From positions 1 to 64,000 of the forward strand of contig UCJH01000035.1 of the NCBI GenBank assembly GCA_900472785.1: DNA of 64,000 bases, written 5' to 3'. The DNA is from Hyphomicrobiales bacterium (GTDB lineage Bacteria; Pseudomonadota; Alphaproteobacteria; Rhizobiales; Rhizobiaceae). The notes beneath the pieces are model-generated. The model was not told where the DNA came from and ran no database searches. It saw nothing but the letters and a program-made list of their open reading frames with translations. How positions within the stretch are numbered: position 1 is the stretch's first letter; every line of letters begins with the position of its first letter. This document shows, one piece after another, positions 33,173 to 42,086 of this stretch. Position numbers and translations under genes: made by a program.

Positions 33173-34414
33173 ATGGTATTGCTGGACCATCAAATGCCGA
33201 TACCGGAACCTCTCGAGGTCACCGTCCCCTCCCCCATTTATTCCGACCGGAGCTGCTCGGCTGAAGAGACACTCAGCCGCGTCACACCCTTTTTGCCGCG
33301 CTACGGGATTACCCGTGTCTCCCGGCTGACAGGCCTCGACACGATCGGCGTTCCGGTCTGGAGTGCCGTCTCTCCGAATGCCCGTTCCATCGTCATCCAT
33401 CATGGCAAGGGCATCACCGATGCCGATGCCAGGCTTTCCGTGATCATGGAGGCGCTTGAGCGTGCCATCGCTGGAAACCCACCGATCGACACCATGATCT
33501 CAACACGAGCAAGCCTCCAGGCAGCAGGGCATGCGGTCAATAGTCTCGATGGCCTGATCGCACACGGGCAGACAGACATCGGAGATGATGAGACAATCGA
33601 ATGGGTTCGAGGGACAGACGTTTTGTCCAAGGCCGAGACCTGGGTTCCATGCGAGGCCGTCATCCTTGATCGCACTCCGGAAGTCGTCCGGTTCTGGCAG
33701 TCATCCGATGGCTTGGCATCTGGCAATACGCTTCTGGAGGCAAGCTTCCATGGAGTGTTGGAGCGCGTCGAGCGGGATGCGGAAACCTTGTGGAACATTG
33801 CGGGCGCAGAACAGCGGCTTGCGACCTGCTGCGACCCCCTCAGCCTTCACGATCCGATCATAGACGACCTCGTTGGCAAAACGAGTGGCGCAGGCCTGGC
33901 GCTTCGACTGTTCGACATTACCTGTGATATCGACATTGCGTGTTTCGCCGCGTTCCTGGCTCCGGCCGCAATCGCGATAAGAAGCCATCCTCGCTTTATC
34001 GATGTGACCAAGGGCAGCGGTGCGCATCCCGATCCTGTGCGGGCCGTAATCCGGGCGATCACCGAAGCGATCCAATCCAGACTGACCTATATCAGCGGTG
34101 CGCGGGACGACATTTATCCGGAGACATTCGAGCGACCCCTGCCCCGGGAGATTTTGAGCTATTTCAATGCTGAGCCGAAGCCTCACCCTCTCCGGAAGAC
34201 GACCAAGACAGTCCCCCTGAACGAAATGTTCGACACAGTGCTCGGGCACCTACGCGGCAGATCTATCAGCTCGGTCATCGTGGTTCCATTGACGCCACCG
34301 GACTTCCCGTTCTCGGTCGCCAAAGTCCTGGTTCCGGGCCTAGAAAACCCGCAAGGGGCTCGTAAACGGCAGTTTGGGCCAAGGGGCATATCGAAAGCGC
34401 TGTTTTCCCTATGA
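33173..34414 (+). CDS. YcaO-domain cyclodehydratase/thioamide synthetase
   Basis: A 413-residue YcaO protein. ATP-site motifs: IVIHHGKGITDADARLSVIM with Glu93 and Glu96 in the following EALER; SSDGLASGNTLLEASFHGVL then ERVERDA (about 178-203); and TKGSGAHPDPVRAVIRAITE then AIQSR. YcaO enzymes phosphorylate peptide backbone amides and install azolines, amidines or, with TfuA, thioamides. The downstream TfuA gene overlaps by four bases (ATGA). No E1-like or dehydrogenase partner is nearby, which favours backbone thioamidation over azole formation. The C-terminus lacks the PxPxP tail typical of azoline-forming enzymes. Confidence 0.9.
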   Translation: MVLLDHQMPIPEPLEVTVPSPIYSDRSCSAEETLSRVTPFLPRYGITRVSRLTGLDTIGVPVWSAVSPNARSIVIHHGKGITDADARLSVIMEALERAIAGNPPIDTMISTRASLQAAGHAVNSLDGLIAHGQTDIGDDETIEWVRGTDVLSKAETWVPCEAVILDRTPEVVRFWQSSDGLASGNTLLEASFHGVLERVERDAETLWNIAGAEQRLATCCDPLSLHDPIIDDLVGKTSGAGLALRLFDITCDIDIACFAAFLAPAAIAIRSHPRFIDVTKGSGAHPDPVRAVIRAITEAIQSRLTYISGARDDIYPETFERPLPREILSYFNAEPKPHPLRKTTKTVPLNEMFDTVLGHLRGRSISSVIVVPLTPPDFPFSVAKVLVPGLENPQGARKRQFGPRGISKALFSL

Positions 34415-35115
34415 AGCTTGTTTTTGTCGGCCCAACGCTTCCGGATGCAACAAGCCTGGTTCCGGCCGGCATCGAAATCCGCGGTCCGGTCATGCACCGG
34501 GATGTCCTCGTTGCGGTCAATGACGGTGCAACGGTCATTGGTTTGATCGATGGCTGCTTTGAGGATGTCGCCCCGGTTTGGCACAAGGAAATTCTCTACG
34601 CCATCTCGAACGGCGTTCGTGTTTATGGTGCCAGCAGTATGGGCGCGCTGCGGGCTGCGGAATGTGCAGCCTTCGGAATGATCGGCGTCGGCAAAATCTA
34701 CGAGCAATATGCCAGTGGCCATCTGATCGATGATGCCGATGTCGCCCAGATCCACGGGCCGCTGGAGATGAACTACCTGTCGCTGTCGGAACCCCTGGTC
34801 AACGTCCTTGCTACGCTCGATCATTTGTTATCGCGGAATGAACTTGAAGACACCGAGTATGCAAGCCTGAGGGCAAGTGCCGAAAGACTGTTCTTCAAGG
34901 ACCGGACCTACCGGACCATCGTCACCAATGCCAACCTTCCGGAACAATCCTCGCGAAAACGCATCGAGGAACTGTTGCGGGTCAATGCTGTCAACCAGAA
35001 GCGGCTCGATGCTCTTGGACTGCTGGACACGATCGCAGCCGTCGAAAACACACGGCGACCGCCGCCGCTGGATTGGGAGTTTGCTTCAACCGCGCAGTGG
35101 CGAAACATTCTCTAG
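34411..35115 (+). CDS. TfuA-like protein, YcaO partner
   Basis: A 234-residue protein with the TfuA core: VFVGPTLPDA at the N-terminus, IGLIDGCFEDVAPVWHKEIL (His58, Glu60) and VYGASSMGALRAAEC (72-85), then YASGHLIDDADVA. TfuA proteins work with YcaO in ribosomal peptide modification (trifolitoxin; thioamidation of methyl-CoM reductase and of thioamitides), apparently helping sulphur delivery. The ATG overlaps the YcaO stop, so the two are translationally coupled. The C-terminal 60 residues are a helical extension. It is strong evidence that the cluster makes a modified peptide. Confidence 0.9.
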   Translation: MKLVFVGPTLPDATSLVPAGIEIRGPVMHRDVLVAVNDGATVIGLIDGCFEDVAPVWHKEILYAISNGVRVYGASSMGALRAAECAAFGMIGVGKIYEQYASGHLIDDADVAQIHGPLEMNYLSLSEPLVNVLATLDHLLSRNELEDTEYASLRASAERLFFKDRTYRTIVTNANLPEQSSRKRIEELLRVNAVNQKRLDALGLLDTIAAVENTRRPPPLDWEFASTAQWRNIL

Positions 35116-35155
35116 GGGTTCGTGGTTGTGAACAGTTACGGTACGGCACTACAGG

Positions 35156-35177
35156 CTGTGTCACGCCTGTGTCACGC
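35156..35177. repeat. Tandem 11-bp repeat CTGTGTCACGC
   Basis: Two adjacent exact copies (35156-35166, 35167-35177) lie in the 127-bp gap between TfuA and the 83-aa gene. Head-to-tail spacing of one helical turn suggests binding sites for a direct-repeat activator; SARP regulators bind repeats of this kind at about 11-bp pitch. Identity of the binder is inference. Confidence 0.55.
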
Positions 35178-35242
35178 GCAATTCCCGAACTTCTAAATTA
35201 TCCTTCATCACAGGCACTTCGCCAAGGAATGAAGGACTGATC

Positions 35243-35494
35243 ATGGCATTCGATACTCTTGAACAAACCGCAGACGAATTGAACGATCGCACGCGCGAGC
35301 TGGTCTCCCTTGCACGCCTCGTCACCTATGCACGCAATAGCGCCAAGGATCTCAAGGTTGAGTTCTCGACCTACTGCCTCGATCTGGCTTTGGGCTCGCT
35401 GATCGAGGAGATCAGCAAATGCGGGGTCGGCGATATTGATGGCACCGATCATGAGGATCACACGCCTAGCTTCATCTCGGGGGTATCGCACTAA
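35243..35494 (+). CDS. 83-aa protein, possible second RiPP-cluster peptide
   Basis: An 83-residue protein: residues 1-60 are strongly helical (MAFDTLEQTADELNDRTREL and onward), and the tail CGVGDIDGTDHEDHTPSFIS is flexible with one Cys. GAAGGA lies eight bases before the ATG. The helical front and short flexible tail are what a leader-core peptide looks like, and tandem 11-bp repeats precede it, so it may be the true substrate of YcaO-TfuA or a second one. A plain small regulatory protein is the alternative. No family recognised. Confidence 0.55.
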   Translation: MAFDTLEQTADELNDRTRELVSLARLVTYARNSAKDLKVEFSTYCLDLALGSLIEEISKCGVGDIDGTDHEDHTPSFISGVSH

Positions 35495-35816
35495 CATCGC
35501 CGTCGGCGAGCCGGTTCTGTTTCTCCCAAGCCGGGACCGGCTGATTTTGGCGTGCTGAGCGACTTGCCCGAGGCACAGTGCAGTGAGTGTAAGTTGTACC
35601 GGAGGTTTCGCAAAGTGCCGGGGCAGAAAATCCGCACTCCATCAATATTAAATATAACTACTACAGCAAAGACTATAATTGAAAACCAAATCTTATTTAC
35701 GATCAAAGATATGGTGAACTTGGCGGATTTCAACTCTCCTGCATTGTATTCTGCCTCGATGGCAAACTTTGCGAGAGGCAAAAATATATTCCGCAATCGG
35801 AGGGAGGAAAGTGGAA
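35495..35816. other. Intergenic region, AT-rich promoter zone
   Basis: About 320 bp. The first half is GC-rich with no coding signal; 35640-35800 is markedly AT-rich (for example ATATTAAATATAAC) and probably holds the promoter for the cell-wall hydrolase gene. Confidence 0.45.
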
Positions 35817-37094
35817 ATGCACAGCTGGTCAGAACTTATACAAAGCGCGCGTAGTGCCGCCATTCCGGCACCAGGCCTCCGAGCCGCCACGCTCGCACAG
35901 TGGATTCTGGAGTCTGGTCGCGGATCTTCCGCGCTAGCCCAGCAATACGGCAACTTCGGCGGGCTGAAGTGGCGCGATGAGATGAAGGGGTATGCGACTC
36001 CTGTCACTTACGGCGCCCACGACGGCGTCGACACCTATTGCGAATTCGAGAATGTGCAAGCCTTCATCCAGGGGTACTGGCGCTTCATCGGACGATCCGT
36101 CTATACGGGTTGGGAAGCTTTCTCGAACGATCCACCAGGGTACATCGGATTCCTGAAGGGCCGCGGCTATGCCGCCGATGTTGCCTATCCGGCGAAGGTG
36201 CTCGCCTTGCTGCCCGAGGCTGAGGCGCTTCTCGGTGAGGGCCAGCCGCAGCAGATCCAAGAACCCGACCGCCCGAGCCGTGCGAAGGCAGAAGGTTCGC
36301 GCATCGATTTCCTTGCAGCGATTGAGAGCCCTGCCTTCGAAGTGCTCGGCCAGGTGAAGCACACCTATCAGGGTGCACGCCCCAATGGACTTGAGGGTGC
36401 GATTGTCCACTACGACGCCGGCCGGACGCGCCCCACGAAAGGCGCGGATGATCCAGAATGGGGGGCAAGGCAGACGCTCGATTGGGGCGCTATGCAAAGC
36501 TACGCCTTCGCGACGATCTCACGGTCCGGCAAAATCTACCTGCCGACGAATATGGATTGGCAGGCGTGGGGATATCACGCGGGAAAGAGCAGGTGCCCGG
36601 TTACCGATCGGACAAGCGTTAGCCAATATTTCGTGGGCTTCGAAATCAATTGCCCCGGCTTGGTATACCCGACGTCCGACCCGGACGCATTCATTGCCTG
36701 GTTCGATGCGAAGCGTGACGCCGAGGGCTCGGTGATCCTCAACAGCAAGGGACAGGCGACAATCGCGACGTCGAACCCCGAGATCTACCGCAAGGCACAA
36801 TTACGACATGTCCCTGCTCAAACCGGCAATATCTCGCCGGGATACTATGTACCCTACACGCAGGCGCAGCAGGAAGCATTGGTCAAGGTGCTGCTATGGC
36901 TGAAGGCCCGCTTTCCGAAGACATTCCGGCTCGACTATGTGTTCGGCCATGACGAGGTTTCCCCGCATCGGAAAGTGGATCCCGGAGCGGCCTACGGTCT
37001 CCTTACATCGAAGAGTCCAGGCGCAGCGCAGACGATGGCGCAGTTGAGAAGCATCCTGCTCAAAGCTTGGGGCGGCATGCAGGCTGAGGTCTAG
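35817..37094 (+). CDS. Bifunctional peptidoglycan hydrolase (glucosaminidase + PGRP-type amidase)
   Basis: A 425-residue protein with two cell-wall domains. Residues about 1-140 match the lysozyme-subfamily-2 N-acetylglucosaminidase fold: AATLAQWILESGRGSSALAQ (catalytic Glu), YGNFGGLKW and a C-terminal GYAADVAYPAKVLALL. Residues about 185-420 match an N-acetylmuramoyl-L-alanine amidase/PGRP fold: LEGAIVHYDAGRTRPT (zinc His), SYAFATISRSGKIYLP, YVFGHDEVSPHRKVDPG (zinc His/Asp). No signal peptide is visible, so it may be a phage-type lysin or an effector. The ATG has GGAGGGAGGAAAG upstream. It precedes the hydrolase-caspase-YEATS operon by 300 bp in the same direction. Confidence 0.8.
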   Translation: MHSWSELIQSARSAAIPAPGLRAATLAQWILESGRGSSALAQQYGNFGGLKWRDEMKGYATPVTYGAHDGVDTYCEFENVQAFIQGYWRFIGRSVYTGWEAFSNDPPGYIGFLKGRGYAADVAYPAKVLALLPEAEALLGEGQPQQIQEPDRPSRAKAEGSRIDFLAAIESPAFEVLGQVKHTYQGARPNGLEGAIVHYDAGRTRPTKGADDPEWGARQTLDWGAMQSYAFATISRSGKIYLPTNMDWQAWGYHAGKSRCPVTDRTSVSQYFVGFEINCPGLVYPTSDPDAFIAWFDAKRDAEGSVILNSKGQATIATSNPEIYRKAQLRHVPAQTGNISPGYYVPYTQAQQEALVKVLLWLKARFPKTFRLDYVFGHDEVSPHRKVDPGAAYGLLTSKSPGAAQTMAQLRSILLKAWGGMQAEV

Positions 37095-37392
37095 AGCACT
37101 ACATTTCGACGTTCGGGCAGAACGCTGGTGTTCTGTCCAAATTGACGGCAACAGTTTCAGTAGCGAGAACAAACGGGCAAAACATTGGGCGCTTCGACGG
37201 AATTCGGTGAGCTTGTGGCTTCATCAATCCGGGACAGCAGATCACGCGTTTTTGAAGAACCACTCGGGTTTTGCCCATAGCATATGCCGAGATCACGTAC
37301 AGGTCCATTTTTGTAAGAATTTACGATAAAGCGTTTCATAGCGAGCAAGAAATGGAGTGCACGAAAAGCGCACTCTTCATGGGGAGTAGAGA

Positions 37393-38520
37393 ATGACGCA
37401 GCTTGTGTTCGTCCACGGTGTTGCAACTCGCAATACGCCTGCTTATCAGCAGGCGGTTCTCAACCGGAACACACTGTTCAGGGAAAACGTCTTTGGACAT
37501 AACGTCGAGTTCCACTCGCCGAACTGGGGGCAGCATGTGCCTTTAATCCAACCAGGCGTATTTGAGACTGATAAAGGTGCAACTACCTATTCCCTCAACG
37601 TCAGCCCACCCCCGGGGCTAGGCGGTGGACTGATGGGGGGGGCAACAACACCTGGTAACCCTAACATCTCTATAGAAGCGATCGGAAAGCAGGATCCAAT
37701 TGCCGCTCTCGACGCCATCTGCTCCGAGATCATCGACCGGGCAACACGAGAAAACCGCCCCCTGGAAGACGAGGAGCTTCGTGCTTTCCGAGTGGCGACC
37801 GATCTCATCGCTTCGGATAGCGCCGCAGCCGCTTTCCCCGCCGACGCCAGTGCTCAAACTATCGCCGCAAAACTCAAGGACGGTGCCCCTGCGACCTTCA
37901 GTATCGGCAGCAAGATCGCGGACGCAATCACAAAGGTGACCGACCGCGTGAGGAATGCAGCATCGACTCTTGGGTTTGGGGCCGTGCGCGACAGTCTCAG
38001 CCCTTCAATCGGCCTCTTCATCGGCGACGTCTTCGTCTACCTGAAAGAAGGAGAACTTCGCGAAAAGATCCGAGACGAGGTCAGAAATGCACTTGTCGCC
38101 GCGCATACGGCGGCGAAGGCCGAAAAGGGACCGCTGGTTCTGGTCGGGCACAGTATGGGCGGCGTTATTCTCGTTGATATGCTGGCTGACCCCAGCTCTG
38201 CTGGTCTGCCTAAAGATCTCAAGGCTGATGCACTCATTACCGTCGGCTCACAACCGGGTTTCTTTGGCGCCCTTGATGTACTCACCTCGAATATGCCTGC
38301 CGGTTCGGGGCGCCGTCGGCCCGACTGCGTCGGCCTCTGGCTCAATGTCTTCGATCCAATCGACCCATTGGCGTTCCGCGCCGATATGATCTTCAGCGAC
38401 GTGAATGATCTTGCCTTCAACTCCGTGACCGGGATCACGGAGGCCCATTCGAAATATTTTCAGCGGGCGCAATTCTATGCTCGCACGCGTATGAGGCTCA
38501 AGGACGCCGGAATCCTGTGA
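37393..38520 (+). CDS. Alpha/beta-hydrolase (lipase/esterase-like), conflict-system effector
   Basis: A 375-residue serine hydrolase. The fold starts with VFVHGVATR (oxyanion loop), has the nucleophile elbow VGHSMGG (Ser254), the acid in FDPIDPLAF (Asp324) and the His in GITEAHSKYF (His352). An insert at about 65-210 forms a helical lid. No signal peptide, so it acts in the cytoplasm, perhaps on membrane lipid. GGGGAG precedes the ATG, and a small hairpin GAGTGC/GCACTC (37355-37375) sits just upstream. It is eight bases ahead of the caspase-like gene and clearly co-transcribed. Phospholipase-type effectors are common in abortive-infection systems. Confidence 0.75.
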   Translation: MTQLVFVHGVATRNTPAYQQAVLNRNTLFRENVFGHNVEFHSPNWGQHVPLIQPGVFETDKGATTYSLNVSPPPGLGGGLMGGATTPGNPNISIEAIGKQDPIAALDAICSEIIDRATRENRPLEDEELRAFRVATDLIASDSAAAAFPADASAQTIAAKLKDGAPATFSIGSKIADAITKVTDRVRNAASTLGFGAVRDSLSPSIGLFIGDVFVYLKEGELREKIRDEVRNALVAAHTAAKAEKGPLVLVGHSMGGVILVDMLADPSSAGLPKDLKADALITVGSQPGFFGALDVLTSNMPAGSGRRRPDCVGLWLNVFDPIDPLAFRADMIFSDVNDLAFNSVTGITEAHSKYFQRAQFYARTRMRLKDAGIL

Positions 38521-38528
38521 GATAGCCC

Positions 38529-39689
38529 ATGACCCTTCTCGTCAATCGACCCATCCCTGGCCCCAAGGTCCACGCCTTTGTTCTCGGCGTTGGCGACTAT
38601 CCGTTCGCAAAGCCGGGGATAGGGGTGAACCCCGCGCTTCAGAACGTTCCGGACCTGCCGAGCGCGGCCGATAGCGCAAAACTTATGTGCAACTGGTTGA
38701 TAGCTCACCAGGACGAACTCGCCGCACCGCTCGCCACGCTCCGCGTGCTGATCTCAGACCCTGCCATTCCGCAAAGCCGCTTTAACTGGACGAGCGGACC
38801 TGTCCTGCCTGCAACCGAAGCCAATGTCACCGCTATCGGCTATCAATGGTTCCAGGACGTCATCGCCGAACCCGGCAATATCGCCCTCTTCTATTGCTGC
38901 GGTCACGGCGCATCACACCGCGACGAGCCGGTCCTTTTCCTCCAGGATCTTAATGCCAATGGCCCCAATGCCTGGACCCATATCGACCTCGGCTTGCTCG
39001 CGCTCACACTGAGAAAAAGCCAAACGATCCAGGCAGCCTTTCTGATCATTGATGCTTGCGGGCAATACGTTCCGGAATTCGAGCTCGGCAAATCACAGGA
39101 TTCGCGCTTCTTCGACCAGCCAAACCTCTTTGCGCCGAGCCGCAACCAGGTGTCACTTCTTTGCGCGGCCGCCGAAGGCCAGCTTGCCTACGAAGGACCG
39201 CCGAAGTTTGGGAGCCAGCTCAATTTCGGGCGCTTCACACAAACCCTATTGAAAGGATTGGACGGGGCTTCGGCGCGATGGTTTCGGAACCGTTGGGGTG
39301 TGCCTTGTCGTGATGTGCACGGCGATCTGAAGTCCCTGCGCCGCATTTTTTTTGATCATTGGTCGGAGCAGCCATTCGAGCCTTATCAGGCTGTTACACC
39401 GGCCGACCCATTACCGATCGTCTATCCGACAAACTTTCACTTTCCGCTTGTGGTGATGACCGATCCTCTTGAGCGCATGAGCGATTACGGACTGATTATC
39501 AGTCGAAGAGATGTGCCGGAGCAGCCTTGGTTGACTTGTATTCAGCCCGGCAATTCCCGAGCATGGAATGTGTCGGTCGCCCCGAGCCGCGATGCCCACT
39601 ATGCGATCGCCTTCCAAGGGACCAGCCATCATCCCCTTCTCTTTCAACCGAAGGAGCCATTGTTTGAACAATGGATACCCGTGCCATGA
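38529..39689 (+). CDS. Caspase-like (peptidase C14) protein
   Basis: A 386-residue protein. The first 260 residues have the caspase-haemoglobinase fold: VHAFVLGVGDYPFAKP, PSAADSAKLMCNWL, NIALFYCCGHGASHRDEPVL with catalytic His126, and AAFLIIDACGQY with catalytic Cys177. The C-terminal 110 residues are beta-rich and unassigned. Bacterial caspase-like proteases are effectors in several immune systems and cut host proteins after activation. It lies between an alpha/beta-hydrolase and a YEATS-domain gene, and overlaps the latter by 19 bases. No zymogen cleavage site can be recognised. Confidence 0.85.
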   Translation: MTLLVNRPIPGPKVHAFVLGVGDYPFAKPGIGVNPALQNVPDLPSAADSAKLMCNWLIAHQDELAAPLATLRVLISDPAIPQSRFNWTSGPVLPATEANVTAIGYQWFQDVIAEPGNIALFYCCGHGASHRDEPVLFLQDLNANGPNAWTHIDLGLLALTLRKSQTIQAAFLIIDACGQYVPEFELGKSQDSRFFDQPNLFAPSRNQVSLLCAAAEGQLAYEGPPKFGSQLNFGRFTQTLLKGLDGASARWFRNRWGVPCRDVHGDLKSLRRIFFDHWSEQPFEPYQAVTPADPLPIVYPTNFHFPLVVMTDPLERMSDYGLIISRRDVPEQPWLTCIQPGNSRAWNVSVAPSRDAHYAIAFQGTSHHPLLFQPKEPLFEQWIPVP

Positions 39690-41791
39690 AAACAAGCCTG
39701 CATTTCGAAGCACCGGGTGACCTTTCCGTCGGGACTGTGCGCATCTCCAGCACGAACAAGGAGATTGCCGACTGGGTGGCGACACCGGACAAGCGAACAT
39801 TCGTGCAGGAGGACTTGGCACCGGGTATATACTCGGCGGAGATTCGTCCTGCAGGCGTCATGTCGCAGTCCGTTGTTTTCCAAGTCCACGAAGGCCATGC
39901 CAATACGGTGGTTTTGCCGACATTCTCCACGCTGTCATCGTCGGGCAACAATATAAGCTTTTACGACACCGAGAGCCGACGAGCGGTAGTAACTCCGCCT
40001 ACTTGGGCGCAGTTCGAGATCGTCGATGACGATGGACTCAGATTGCCACTGGCAGAGGAGAACAGTGACTACGACGAGAAGGCTGCCTCCGGCGATAGGA
40101 GCAAGGAGCTTGCCAATATCGCAGCGCTTACGGAGGACGCTGACAAGGCTCGGAACGATGGGGACCTTGGTCGCGCCGAGCTTGCGGAGTTTTCCCTCAG
40201 AGCGGCAAGGCAGGATATTGCTCGGGATGAAGAGGGTGCCTTCAGTGATATGCGCGAGGAAAAGCTCCCAAGTCCGCGAACCAACGAGATCGAGATATCG
40301 AATATTCGCAGGCGCATTTCGGTTGGGTTGTCCGAGGAAGAGCGGGGCCGTGAAGCGTTCGATACTTTCAGCGGGAGGTCTAAACTAGAGCTAATCGCCG
40401 GCCGGCTCGAGATCGATTTGCCAACAGATCCAAAGCGCGATTTGTGGGCCGGCCATCGAGTGCGGCTAACGGCGGCGATAGAATCCATCCGAATTGAGAG
40501 ATGTCTGCTCCCTCTTTATGCCGATGGAACAAAGATCATTATCGCGGCGCCTACTTTTGCATCTGCCGATCTCGAAATCAGCATAATGCCAGCGGATCCA
40601 AAAGTGAGAGCCCTCGTCAGGGCCTTGGATGCTGGAACATCGGCCGAGGCTACCGCCGTCCGCGACGATGTTCTGGACGAATTGACCCCAGCGACCCTAC
40701 TGGACGATAATCGCGACCCGTGGACAGCGATCCTCGTCGCTCTTCTCACTATCCGATTTCCGGACGTGTTCCGGCCAGTACAGGCGGATTGGATCGACTC
40801 GTTAATCGAGCGCGCTGGCTGGGCATTCGACGTCTACGTTGTTCGCGCAAGCCACGCACTGTCCACGGCAATGGCGGTTTCAGGCGAAAGGCAAATCAGG
40901 GCCGTTTCACGAGCGATAAGCTCCCTTGCCCAAGCCTACGTCGCTGGCTCGCCGTACTTCCGTTATACAAATCAACTCGTCGCCGAAATGATGGTTGGGA
41001 TCTATAGCTTCCTCAATCCTCAAATTCTCGAAAGACGAGGTGAGCACCTCGAAAGCTTTCCCAATCGGGATAAGCCTTACGTCAGCAGCGCCACTTCCAA
41101 GCAGTTCGCACGTCTCTATGACCGATGGCGCCGTGAATTGCCGCTACAACGCGGGGCCGGCCCAACCTTCACCTGGCTCGCGCGCGATCTACGCGCCCTG
41201 AAGGAGCGCAAGACACTTACTCCCCTCCGCACTCCCTCCGGTCGTCTGAGAGGACGAGACACTCTGGTTATTTTCGAGGGCCAGGTCGGGGCCGGTCAGA
41301 TTGCAATCGGTGCAGGACAGACCCAAGCCGTTCACCGGCCTCATCCAGAGCCCTGGGCGTTCGACACAAACGTCGATCAGTCGTATAAAATACCAGAAAA
41401 TGACTCAAGCTGGATGCCAGCTTTTTTCCGGTCTCCGGGTCCGCAAGCGGATCCTAACAAGGGCAGATTCGGTGGTGAAGCCAGCCGAAATGGTTTTCGT
41501 CTCGACGCTGCATTTGAAAAGACAGACAACCGCAACTGGGTTAACATCATTCTTACTATCGAGGCAGACCGCTCAGCCAAGATCGGTCTTGGAGACTATG
41601 CTTGGTTTATGCTTCACCCCACTTTTTCGCCTCCGGCGCTGAAGGTCACATTCAGGGGGAATCGCGCCCAACTTCGTCTTCGTGCATCCGGCGGGTTCAC
41701 GGTGGGTGTTTGGCTCCCGTCCACCCAGACCGAGCTCGAGAGCGATCTGGCCGAAATGGCTGATGCGCCGCACATTATTCGGACGCGCTGA
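39671..41791 (+). CDS. Prokaryotic YEATS-domain protein of hydrolase-caspase operon
   Basis: A 706-residue protein. The C-terminus (about 621-695) matches the prokaryotic YEATS domain: NWVNIILTIEADRSAKIGLG, YAWFMLHPTFSPPALKVTFR and FTVGVWLP, an immunoglobulin-like ligand-binding fold. The first 75 residues form a separate beta-sandwich (GIYSAEIRPAGVMSQSVVFQ). Between them lies a large helical region, including TPATLLDDNRDPWTAILVAL, that resembles an effector-associated scaffold. The gene overlaps the caspase-like gene and probably encodes the sensor or adaptor that controls both enzymes. The start could also be the ATG at 39686. Confidence 0.75.
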   Translation: MDTRAMKTSLHFEAPGDLSVGTVRISSTNKEIADWVATPDKRTFVQEDLAPGIYSAEIRPAGVMSQSVVFQVHEGHANTVVLPTFSTLSSSGNNISFYDTESRRAVVTPPTWAQFEIVDDDGLRLPLAEENSDYDEKAASGDRSKELANIAALTEDADKARNDGDLGRAELAEFSLRAARQDIARDEEGAFSDMREEKLPSPRTNEIEISNIRRRISVGLSEEERGREAFDTFSGRSKLELIAGRLEIDLPTDPKRDLWAGHRVRLTAAIESIRIERCLLPLYADGTKIIIAAPTFASADLEISIMPADPKVRALVRALDAGTSAEATAVRDDVLDELTPATLLDDNRDPWTAILVALLTIRFPDVFRPVQADWIDSLIERAGWAFDVYVVRASHALSTAMAVSGERQIRAVSRAISSLAQAYVAGSPYFRYTNQLVAEMMVGIYSFLNPQILERRGEHLESFPNRDKPYVSSATSKQFARLYDRWRRELPLQRGAGPTFTWLARDLRALKERKTLTPLRTPSGRLRGRDTLVIFEGQVGAGQIAIGAGQTQAVHRPHPEPWAFDTNVDQSYKIPENDSSWMPAFFRSPGPQADPNKGRFGGEASRNGFRLDAAFEKTDNRNWVNIILTIEADRSAKIGLGDYAWFMLHPTFSPPALKVTFRGNRAQLRLRASGGFTVGVWLPSTQTELESDLAEMADAPHIIRTR

Positions 41792-42086
41792 CAACGGTCA
41801 CTATGCGAGTGTGTTTATTATCAGCTGTTTTTCACCTTGCTGGTCAATATTCAGCGCCGATTGAACCGGGTGTGGGGTTTGAAGGGATACGAACCGTCGG
41901 CCATGCTGTTCGAGAAGGGATGGCAGCATATCCTCGTTTCATTACAATGCGTTGCAAACTGCAGGGTCGTTGGTCACGAAGGGAAAACCAACCCTTCATT
42001 ATCGAAAATTGTTGGTATTTTAATTGTTTGGTCACCATCGGAAACCAAGGTAGATTCAACCGCTGCTTTGCACGAAGGGCCTCGCC
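41792..42086. other. Intergenic region before the DUF5131 gene
   Basis: About 295 bp, moderately AT-rich, no coding frame with support. It should contain the promoter of the DUF5131-TcmP pair. No terminator with a clear T-run was seen after the YEATS gene. Confidence 0.4.
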
